NCBI GenBank assembly: GCA_028869325.1
Contig: JAGWST010000146.1
Coordinates: forward strand, 1-5,245
Origin: a bacterium
Lineage (GTDB): Bacteria; Vulcanimicrobiota; Vulcanimicrobiia; Vulcanimicrobiales; SCRA01
Direction: 5' to 3'
DNA length: 5,245 bases
Positions 1-4,553 of the stretch are shown here, piece after piece. A program made the translations under genes and the position numbers. Numbering within the stretch: the first letter of the stretch is position 1; every line of letters begins with the position of its first letter. Under the pieces are notes generated by a model, which worked only from the letters and a program-made list of their open reading frames with translations, made no database searches and was not told where the DNA came from.

Positions 1-315
1 CGCGTCGCTGTGATCGATGATGTATGCGATCGCATCGTTGCCAAGCCGCGGATTGATGGGCACGGCAATAGCACCGCTGCGCATGATCCCGAGTGAGGTC
101 TCGATGTAGCGGTAGTCGTTGTCGAAGAGCAGCGCTACCCGGTCGCCGCGGGCGATCCCGCGGCTCAGCAGCCCGTTGGCGACGCGATTCGCCTGCTGCT
201 CGAGGTCACGATAGGTGACCTCAACATCGCCCTGATAGATCGCGACCTTCTCCGGACTACGCTGCAGCGCCGCGTCGAAGATGTAGCCCAATCCACCGCG
301 CGTGCGCGGGCTCAT
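1..315 (-). CDS. AMP-forming acyl-CoA synthetase, N-terminal fragment (3' end outside window)
   Basis: The frame read down from ATG at 315-313 is open to the window edge and gives 105 residues, beginning MSPRTRGGLGYIFDAALQRS. The pattern is that of the N-terminal part of class I adenylate-forming enzymes: a 'TYRDLEQQANRVANGL' segment at about residues 36-51, then 'RGDRVALLF' at about 57-65, then 'YIETSLGIMRSGAIAVPINP' at about 69-88. Members of this family activate a carboxylic acid to an acyl-adenylate and then to an acyl-CoA in the cytoplasm. The diagnostic phosphate-binding loop and the catalytic lysine domain would lie beyond the left edge, so substrate class cannot be judged. The start codon overlaps the stop of the upstream regulator gene (ATGA, 315-312), so translation is probably coupled to it. 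The ribosome-binding site is weak, which fits coupling. The family call is firm; the substrate (fatty, aromatic or short acid) is unknown. Confidence 0.88.
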   Translation of the reverse strand, partial: MSPRTRGGLGYIFDAALQRSPEKVAIYQGDVEVTYRDLEQQANRVANGLLSRGIARGDRVALLFDNDYRYIETSLGIMRSGAIAVPINPRLGNDAIAYIIDHSDA

Positions 316-1085
316 CGCTTGGCGCCGGCACGGCGCGCCTTGCGCCGCGGGCTCGAGGTGACTGGGGCCGCGCTAGAGCGCCGTCCCGCCGGCTGGCTCG
401 GCGCGATCGCAATGTTCGCCGAGAGCAGGGAGGGGCTCGAAAGCAGCGCATCCAGCACCATCTTCTGCGATGCCTGGCACTGCGCGAGCGCGATCTCTCG
501 CGCGCTGGCGGCGTCGCCGCGCATGATTGCATCGACCAGGCTCTCGTGCTCGTGCACGATCTCTTGCGTCCGCGACGTCAGTGCCAGACCCAGGTGAAAG
601 ATACGCTCCAGCTCGTGCAGCAACCGCTCCAGCGTACGCGCGAGCCGCCGGTTCCCGGATGCCTCCGCGATGGTCACGTGGAACTCCGTGTTGGCCCGCA
701 GAAAGCGCGAGATGCTCGCACGGTCATGCGGCTCGTAGTCGACGCGGCAGAGAGCATCCAGACTCCGCAGTTGGTGCGGGTCTTTCATCGCCTGCGCCGC
801 CTGACTCGCGGCCTCGCACTCCAAGATCGCGCGCAGTGCCATCAGCTCCTTGACATCACGTAGGGTGACCGGCGCGGCACGGTAGCCGGATCGAGCGAGC
901 ACCTCCACCAACCCCTCTCGCTGCAGTCTCATGAGCGCCTCGCGCACGGGCGTCTTTCCCAGGCCCAGTTCCGCAGCCATCTTGCTCTCTGTGAAGACGG
1001 CACCCGGCGGGATATCCAGGCGAATAAGGCGGCGCTTGATTGCGGCGTAGGCGCGGTCGGTTAGGGTCGACGGCTGAGGTGACAT
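312..1085 (-). CDS. GntR-family transcriptional regulator, FCD (FadR-like) subfamily
   Basis: The protein has 257 residues. Residues about 8-70 form the winged helix-turn-helix, with the family hallmarks 'IPPGAVFTE' (25-33), 'LGLGKTPVREALMRL' (40-54) and 'REGLVEV' (56-62). Residues about 78-212 are the all-helical FCD effector domain, with 'NTEFHVTIAEASGN' at 132-145, 'HEHESLVDAI' at 178-187 and 'RGDAASARE' at 189-197. Such proteins usually repress a neighbouring catabolic operon and release DNA when a small carboxylate binds. In the usual FCD metal site (Asp, His, His, His), H136 and H180 are kept, but N132 replaces Asp and Q202 replaces the last His. Residues about 213-257 form an Ala/Ser/Pro/Arg-rich, strongly basic tail that is not part of the FCD fold. 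The start at 1085 is chosen because the domain begins there and AAGG and AAGAAG purine stretches precede it. The open frame continues to 1442, but that extension runs through the divergent promoter and the cupin gene. It probably controls its own gene, the coupled CoA synthetase and the divergent cupin gene. Confidence 0.93.
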   Translation of the reverse strand: MSPQPSTLTDRAYAAIKRRLIRLDIPPGAVFTESKMAAELGLGKTPVREALMRLQREGLVEVLARSGYRAAPVTLRDVKELMALRAILECEAASQAAQAMKDPHQLRSLDALCRVDYEPHDRASISRFLRANTEFHVTIAEASGNRRLARTLERLLHELERIFHLGLALTSRTQEIVHEHESLVDAIMRGDAASAREIALAQCQASQKMVLDALLSSPSLLSANIAIAPSQPAGRRSSAAPVTSSPRRKARRAGAKR

Positions 1086-1104
1086 ATTCTTCTTGACCTT
1101 GTAG

Positions 1105-1130
1105 TATATTGGAAGCAGCTTGTCAATATA
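1105..1130. promoter_or_regulatory. Candidate GntR operator: perfect 7+7 inverted repeat
   Basis: TATATTG (1105-1111) and CAATATA (1124-1130) are exact reverse complements separated by 12 bases. Inside the spacer, GAAGCAGCTTG contains a second, nearly concentric repeat (AAGC/GCTT). The site lies 20 bases upstream of the regulator start and overlaps the candidate minus-strand -35 and -10 boxes, as an autorepression site would. It does not match the short TNGTNNNACNA-type consensus of well-known FCD regulators, so binding by this protein is inferred from position and symmetry only. Confidence 0.55.
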
Positions 1131-1137
1131 TCTCCGG

Positions 1138-1155
1138 CGTGGCGCGGCTGCCACG
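1138..1155 (+). other. Inverted repeat in cupin leader (hairpin 1)
   Basis: CGTGGC at 1138-1143 and GCCACG at 1150-1155 pair perfectly around a six-base loop, GCGGCT. It lies upstream of the cupin gene, probably in its mRNA leader if transcription starts in the AT-rich patch. No run of T follows, so it is not an intrinsic terminator. Its function is unknown and a six-base stem in GC-rich DNA can arise by chance. Confidence 0.35.
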
Positions 1156-1165
1156 AGCGCGATTT

Positions 1166-1185
1166 CCCGATAAGAAACGATCGGG
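1166..1185 (+). other. Inverted repeat in cupin leader (hairpin 2)
   Basis: CCCGAT at 1166-1171 and ATCGGG at 1180-1185 pair perfectly around an eight-base A-rich loop, AAGAAACG. It ends 18 bases before the cupin ribosome-binding site. It could be a leader structure or a second protein-binding site. No T-run follows. Biological meaning is unproven. Confidence 0.35.
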
Positions 1186-1203
1186 GCACGCCGGCGACCC
1201 TTC

Positions 1204-1208
1204 GGAGG
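1204..1208 (+). promoter_or_regulatory. Strong ribosome-binding site of the cupin gene
   Basis: GGAGG lies seven bases before ATG at 1216. It is a near-ideal Shine-Dalgarno sequence, fixes the start of the cupin gene, and suggests the protein is well translated when the message is made. Confidence 0.85.
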
Positions 1209-1215
1209 CATCGAG

Positions 1216-1782
1216 ATGCGGCCTTGCAAGGACCAGAGCCCGGCACTCACGGAGCTCGCTGAGGTGATCCGCCGGAGCCTTGCCGGCGCGGCGAGCGCGC
1301 AGGCGTCATCCGAGCGCGTCGCCGCGATCCTGCCGCGTTTCCTAGCCAAGCCCAATCTGCTCCTCGAGCGGCAGCGGACTACCGATCCGGCTCGATACCT
1401 GCAGCACGTCGCGCACGTGGAGCCGGACGGCAGCTTCTCCATCGTGGCGCTGGCCTGGCTGCCGGGGCAGGAGACGCCGATCCACGATCACGTCTGCTGG
1501 TGCGCGGTCGGCGTCTACGAAGGGACGGAAGACGAGACCCGCTATCGCCTTTCTCGGCGCGAGGATCGCTCCTTTCGCCTCATGGAGTGCGGGCGCACGC
1601 AGCACCCGGCGGGGTCGGCGCTGGCGTGCCTGCCGGGCGACGACATTCATCGCGTCGCCAATCATGGCGACGGCCTCGCCATCTCGATTCATGTCTATGG
1701 TGCCGACATCTCCGCGCTCGGCAGCAGCATCTACCGCTGCTACAACGAGGCTACGGCGCCCCGGGCTCGATCAAGCGCATAG
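1216..1782 (+). CDS. Cupin thiol dioxygenase (cysteine / 3-mercaptopropionate dioxygenase family)
   Basis: The protein has 188 residues, close to the usual 180-210 of bacterial members. It is a single cupin with 'PIHDHVCWC' at 88-96, giving iron ligands H90 and H92, and '[12 protein letters not shown]' at 140-151, giving the third ligand H145. The Ser-His-Tyr relay of thiol dioxygenases is visible as S157, H159 and Y161. These enzymes are mononuclear non-haem iron proteins that add O2 to a thiol, making a sulfinic acid. Q63 in 'YLQHV' aligns with Arg60 of mammalian cysteine dioxygenase. Glutamine there marks the 3-mercaptopropionate or mercaptosuccinate type, so cysteine is not the most likely substrate. 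C96 appears to align with Cys93 of the mammalian enzyme, which cross-links to tyrosine. There is no signal peptide, so the protein is cytoplasmic. The gene is divergent from the GntR regulator and its last 32 bases overlap the convergent reductase gene. The family is firm; the substrate is inferred. Confidence 0.87.
   Translation: MRPCKDQSPALTELAEVIRRSLAGAASAQASSERVAAILPRFLAKPNLLLERQRTTDPARYLQHVAHVEPDGSFSIVALAWLPGQETPIHDHVCWCAVGVYEGTEDETRYRLSRREDRSFRLMECGRTQHPAGSALACLPGDDIHRVANHGDGLAISIHVYGADISALGSSIYRCYNEATAPRARSSA
1751..1782. other. Convergent 3' overlap of cupin and reductase genes
   Basis: The plus-strand cupin stop (TAG, 1780-1782) lies beyond the minus-strand reductase stop (TAG read from 1753 to 1751), so the two coding regions share 32 bases tail to tail. 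Neither tail is part of a conserved motif. No hairpin with a T-run is visible on either strand near 1700-1850, so the two transcripts are likely to read into each other. Confidence 0.85.
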
Positions 1783-2749
1783 AGCCCTCCGAGTAGCGGG
1801 CCCCGGCCACCGCGTGACGAGCTAACGCCGCCTCGATCGCCGCGAGCTCGTCCGCGCTCAGCCGCACCTCCGCCGCGGCACAGTTCTCGCGCAGATAGCG
1901 CCGGCGCTTGGTGCCGGGAATGGGAACGATCTCCTCGCCCTGTGCGAGAAGCCAGGCCAGAGCCAGTTGCGCGGCGGTGCAGCCGTTGGCGCGAGCGATC
2001 TCCTCCAGCAGCTCGACGAGTCGCCTGTTGCGCTCGAAGTTCTCCGCTTGGAAGCGCGGATTCGTGCGGCGGTAGTCGTCGTCGGGGATATCGCGCACAT
2101 CGGTGAGCGCTCCGCTGAGAAATCCGCGCCCAAGGGGGCTGTATGGGACCAGGCCGATCCCAAGCTCGCGGCAGACGGCCAGAATCATCTCGGCGGGCTG
2201 CCGCGTCCACAGCGAGTACTCCACCTGCACGGCAGCGATCGGGTGCACCGCTTGCGCGCGCCGGATCGTCTCCGGGCCCGTCTCGCAGAGCCCTATCCAG
2301 CGCACCTTACCGTCGCGCACCAGACCGGCCATCGCGCCAACCGTCTCCTCAATGGGCACGCGCGGGTCGACGCGGTGAAGATAGTAGAGATCGATGCAGT
2401 CGACGCCAAGCCGGCGAAGGCTAGCTTCGCAGGCGCGGCGCACGTACTCCGGTGAGCCGTCGACTCCGCCGAAGCCTCCGGCAGAGCTCGGCAGCAATCC
2501 GAACTTCGTGGCCAGCACCACCCTACCGCGCCAACCGTGAAGGCCTTTCCCGACCAGCTCTTCGTTGCTGCCGGCCCCATAGACGTCCGCGGTGTCGAAG
2601 AGCGTCACGCCCAGCTCCAGGGCCAGCCGCAGCGTGGCCAGCGACTCCTCTTCATCGCGACCGCCGTAGTAGTCGGACATCCCCAAGCAGCCCAGTCCCA
2701 GGGCGGATACCGTCGGTCCATCCCGCCCAAGGAGACGCTCAGCCGTCAT
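1751..2749 (-). CDS. Aldo/keto reductase, AKR13-like
   Basis: The protein has 332 residues, the typical length for this group. It is a TIM-barrel NADP(H)-dependent oxidoreductase that reduces aldehydes or ketones, or oxidises alcohols, in the cytoplasm. The catalytic tetrad is complete: D52 and Y57 in '[17 protein letters not shown]' (51-67), K82 in 'LATKFG' (79-84) and H125 in '[10 protein letters not shown]' (120-129). Barrel strands show 'VRWIGLCE' (149-156), '[10 protein letters not shown]' (172-181) and '[13 protein letters not shown]' (201-213). The cofactor-phosphate motif is '[16 protein letters not shown]' (277-292). The 'YSPLGRGF' and '[10 protein letters not shown]' (229-238) segments resemble the AKR13 group that includes plant perakine reductase. 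ATG at 2749 is chosen because AGGGAC sits five bases upstream and the '[11 protein letters not shown]' strand follows at the normal distance; an in-frame ATG at 2896 would add 49 non-conserved residues. It lies 80 bases after the AcnX small subunit and is probably the last gene of that operon. Its 3' end overlaps the cupin gene. The substrate is unknown. Confidence 0.92.
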   Translation of the reverse strand: MTAERLLGRDGPTVSALGLGCLGMSDYYGGRDEEESLATLRLALELGVTLFDTADVYGAGSNEELVGKGLHGWRGRVVLATKFGLLPSSAGGFGGVDGSPEYVRRACEASLRRLGVDCIDLYYLHRVDPRVPIEETVGAMAGLVRDGKVRWIGLCETGPETIRRAQAVHPIAAVQVEYSLWTRQPAEMILAVCRELGIGLVPYSPLGRGFLSGALTDVRDIPDDDYRRTNPRFQAENFERNRRLVELLEEIARANGCTAAQLALAWLLAQGEEIVPIPGTKRRRYLRENCAAAEVRLSADELAAIEAALARHAVAGARYSEGSMRLIEPGAP

Positions 2750-2754
2750 CTCAT

Positions 2755-2760
2755 GTCCCT
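2755..2760 (-). promoter_or_regulatory. Ribosome-binding site deciding the reductase start
   Basis: Read on the minus strand, AGGGAC is followed five bases later by ATG at 2749. This supports the 332-residue protein over the longer open frame starting at 2896, which would overlap the end of the AcnX small-subunit gene. Confidence 0.7.
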
Positions 2761-2829
2761 GGCCACATAGGCCCTTGGCTTCGTGGTCGCGCCGCCAACT
2801 CTTTGGTGCACGTAGCCCGTTATGGGCCG

Positions 2830-3258
2830 CTAGCGTCTGGCAAGGGCGGGAGCGATGATCGTGACCTGGCGCGCCTTCGGATCGAGTCGAATCCATTGGT
2901 GATTCTGCAGCACGGTGAAGATGGTCTCGTCAACTCCGGCAACGATCGGTATCTCAGCGGCGGCCGCGCCCTGTACCATGACGGGGTTGACCTTGCCGAA
3001 GACCAGGCCGGCGAAGCCGACCCCGCGACCGCGCATCATGAGGAACGCCCATCCGCCGGCGATGCCGCCTTGGACGCCTGGGCAGACAAGAATCTTTCCC
3101 GCGATAGATTCCCCGAACAGCGGGTGGGCGCGCCGTGAGATCGTGCCATTCGCCCGATCGAGATCGTAGCGCGGGCTAAAGGGCTGCATCGAGACCAGCG
3201 CTGGGGCCTCGACGATCTCACCCAGGCCGTGCCGACACTCGAACAGCTGGCCCTTCAT
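2830..3258 (-). CDS. Aconitase X small subunit (DUF126 swivel domain), divergent active site
   Basis: The protein has 142 residues, the usual size of the separate small subunit of AcnX. It forms the swivelling beta-barrel domain that closes over the active site of the large subunit in a hydro-lyase. Recognisable segments are '[25 protein letters not shown]' split as 31-45 and 46-55, then '[15 protein letters not shown]' (56-70) and '[16 protein letters not shown]' (95-110). In characterised members the stretch after 'P' reads like G-x-[RK]-G-S-[ST]-x-G-S, and its first serine acts as catalytic base, matching the swivel-domain serine of aconitase. Here that run is G61 V62 Q63 G64 G65 I66 A67 G68 G69, so glycine occupies the catalytic position. 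No frameshift explains it. The start overlaps the large-subunit stop (ATGA, 3258-3255), and GGGGAG lies six bases upstream, so the pair is translated together. Known AcnX enzymes dehydrate cis-3-hydroxy-L-proline or mevalonate 5-phosphate; this one may act on something else. Confidence 0.87.
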   Translation of the reverse strand: MKGQLFECRHGLGEIVEAPALVSMQPFSPRYDLDRANGTISRRAHPLFGESIAGKILVCPGVQGGIAGGWAFLMMRGRGVGFAGLVFGKVNPVMVQGAAAAEIPIVAGVDETIFTVLQNHQWIRLDPKARQVTIIAPALARR

Positions 3259-4502
3259 GCTAGTCTCCCCGTAACGGCCGTCTCCACGCAGTCTTCAGTC
3301 CGTCGCAGGATCGGCTCGTAGCCATGCGCCTTGATGATATTCACGAGCTTCGCCGAGTTCGTCACCACCCGGCTCCAGCCGAAGCGGCGCCTCATTTCGG
3401 CAGGATCCATGATATACCAACACACTCCCTGCATCACCAGCGCGCCCGCCGACTGCAGCCGCTGAAGCGTTCCGGTCGCTTCGGCGGCGGCTCTATTCAT
3501 CGCGTTCGTCGTGATGAGCACCGTCGAATCCCCGTGCGCCTTGCGCCCCGAAAAGAGCCCCGCGATGCGATCCAGCTCGGAGAGCGAGAGTTGCGGAGCG
3601 GTAAAGACGACGAGGTTGACCTCCGTCCCGCGCGGCGTATCCGTGGCATACACCGCATCGATATCGGCCTTGGTCACCGTGAACGTGTCGGTGAGCACGC
3701 GCTTGCGGTTTGCCGCCTCAAAGCTCGGCGCCTCAGGGGTAACGCCTAGGACATGGAACATGGCGAGTGATCCGTGGCTCGCGAGGCTCGCGCCCAAGTG
3801 TTTGAGGGCATCGGGCGATGGGCTGTTCCCGCCGACGTCGAGCAACGGCACGGACCAGTAATCGCGGACACGCTCGCCGACGACCGCCCCAACGGCCCCC
3901 CAATCCGCGACGTCCGGCAGATCCGCTTCGATCACGCAGCGAGCGCTCGCGCGCCGGTGCATATCGAGATGAAACCCATACGCGGGCGTCCGGCCGGTGA
4001 TCGCGGCGGCGATCGCCGCCGGGCCGGATTCATAGTTCGTTCGCGCCCCGAGCACGGAGTTTGCGTATGCCACGGTCCCGGTATCACCCCACGCCACGTG
4101 TTCGTTGAACCGTGGTGTGTACACGGACTGGTAGTTGATGCACGTATCGACGAGCGATACTCCCAAGGTGCCGAGCAGCCGCCGCACGCCCTTTTCATGC
4201 TCGATGAGCTCTTGCGACTGGCGTAGCCGGCCTGCGAATTCGTATTCGACGCACTGCGCGTTACGAGTCGTGGTGACCGAGACGTGAGCACCGCTCTCTA
4301 CCAACGCCGCCAAGTATCGATGGCCGGCGTCGCCCATGACCTCGTAGTCGCCCGACATATGAACGTTGGAGACTTGGACGAATCGCTCCGCGTCGAAGAA
4401 CTCTCCGACAGCCACTTGTTGTTGAAGCGCGACGCGGGCGGCATCACCGCGCCCACCTTGCAGCATCTCTCGTTCTTCAGCGTTCAGTTGCACGACATTC
4501 AT
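3255..4502 (-). CDS. Aconitase X catalytic (large) subunit (DUF521 family dehydratase)
   Basis: The protein has 415 residues, as expected for the large subunit when the swivel domain is a separate protein. AcnX enzymes are iron-dependent hydro-lyases related to aconitase. The N-terminus 'LNAEEREMLQGGRGDAARVA' (6-25) matches the family opening. The core carries 'VDTCINYQ' (118-125), 'EHVAWGDTGTVAYANSVLG' (134-152), 'ARTNYESGPAAIAAAITGRT' (153-172), 'YGFHLDMHRR' (175-184) and 'MFHVLGVTPEAPSFEAA' (248-264). C121, C361 ('GVCWY') and C405 ('EDCVETA') sit where family members keep their cysteines and are the likely iron or iron-sulfur ligands. Near the C-terminus 'TNSAK' (381-385) is followed by LVNIIKAHG instead of the common YAHYAPG. 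There is no signal peptide. ATG at 4502 is the only possible start after the upstream stop; AAGG directly abuts it, an unusually short spacing. The gene follows the dehydrogenase by 51 bases and overlaps the small subunit by four. The family is firm; the substrate is unknown. Confidence 0.9.
   Translation of the reverse strand: MNVVQLNAEEREMLQGGRGDAARVALQQQVAVGEFFDAERFVQVSNVHMSGDYEVMGDAGHRYLAALVESGAHVSVTTTRNAQCVEYEFAGRLRQSQELIEHEKGVRRLLGTLGVSLVDTCINYQSVYTPRFNEHVAWGDTGTVAYANSVLGARTNYESGPAAIAAAITGRTPAYGFHLDMHRRASARCVIEADLPDVADWGAVGAVVGERVRDYWSVPLLDVGGNSPSPDALKHLGASLASHGSLAMFHVLGVTPEAPSFEAANRKRVLTDTFTVTKADIDAVYATDTPRGTEVNLVVFTAPQLSLSELDRIAGLFSGRKAHGDSTVLITTNAMNRAAAEATGTLQRLQSAGALVMQGVCWYIMDPAEMRRRFGWSRVVTNSAKLVNIIKAHGYEPILRRTEDCVETAVTGRLA
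3265..3270 (-). promoter_or_regulatory. Ribosome-binding site of AcnX small subunit, inside the large-subunit gene
   Basis: Read on the minus strand, GGGGAG lies six bases before ATG at 3258. Together with the ATGA stop-start overlap it points to coupled, near-equal synthesis of the two AcnX subunits. Confidence 0.75.
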
Positions 4503-4553
4503 CCTTGTGATGGGCGGCTCGTTCGGCGCCGCCCTCTGGTCTGATTGGCAGCG
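4503..4553 (-). other. 51-base spacer with hairpin before the AcnX large-subunit start
   Basis: GGGCGGC (4512-4518) and GCCGCCC (4528-4534) form a perfect seven-base, all-GC stem around a nine-base loop. On the mRNA the stem ends nine bases before ATG at 4502, and only ATCACAAGG lies between. No U-run follows, so it is not a standard terminator. It could tune AcnX translation or protect mRNA ends. The spacer is open in the same frame as both flanking genes. Confidence 0.5.

Larger units (their letters stand above)
1086..1215. promoter_or_regulatory. Divergent promoter region between GntR gene and cupin gene
   Basis: These 130 bases separate two divergently read genes, so both promoters must lie here or just inside the genes. 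The half next to the regulator (about 1083-1133) is strikingly AT-rich for this sequence. On the minus strand, TTGACA at 1126-1121 resembles a -35 box but has no good -10 at normal spacing, and TATACT at 1108-1103 resembles a -10 that would give a leader of about ten bases. No convincing pair can be assigned on the plus strand. The half next to the cupin gene is GC-rich and holds two short hairpins. A promoter region is secure from gene arrangement; the individual boxes are tentative. Confidence 0.7.

Noticed and set aside
1103..1126. TTGACA and TATACT as a paired minus-strand promoter
   Set aside because: The two boxes are only 12 bases apart, too close for a sigma-70 promoter; at most one belongs to the real promoter.
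1086..1442. N-terminal extension of the GntR regulator by 119 residues
   Set aside because: The frame is open, but the added residues are arginine-rich and non-conserved and would run through the divergent promoter and the first third of the cupin gene. The DNA-binding domain starts right after ATG at 1085.
1740..2210. 156-residue minus-strand open frame inside the reductase gene
   Set aside because: Shifted frame of a gene with a full catalytic tetrad; composition is Arg/Gly/Ala-rich with no motifs.
2750..2896. 49-residue N-terminal extension of the aldo/keto reductase
   Set aside because: It overlaps the AcnX small-subunit gene, has no family similarity, and a ribosome-binding site sits before the inner ATG at 2749.
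2452..3138. 228-residue plus-strand open frame opposite the AcnX small subunit and the reductase start
   Set aside because: Arg/Pro/Ser/Ala-rich composition with no recognisable motif, lying antisense to two clear genes; typical mirror frame in GC-rich DNA.
3774..4226. 150-residue plus-strand open frame inside the AcnX large subunit
   Set aside because: Antisense to a conserved coding region with no domain pattern or ribosome-binding site that stands out.
4512..4534. Intrinsic terminator between dehydrogenase and AcnX genes
   Set aside because: The stem is strong, but no U-run follows on the minus strand and a start codon lies nine bases later.
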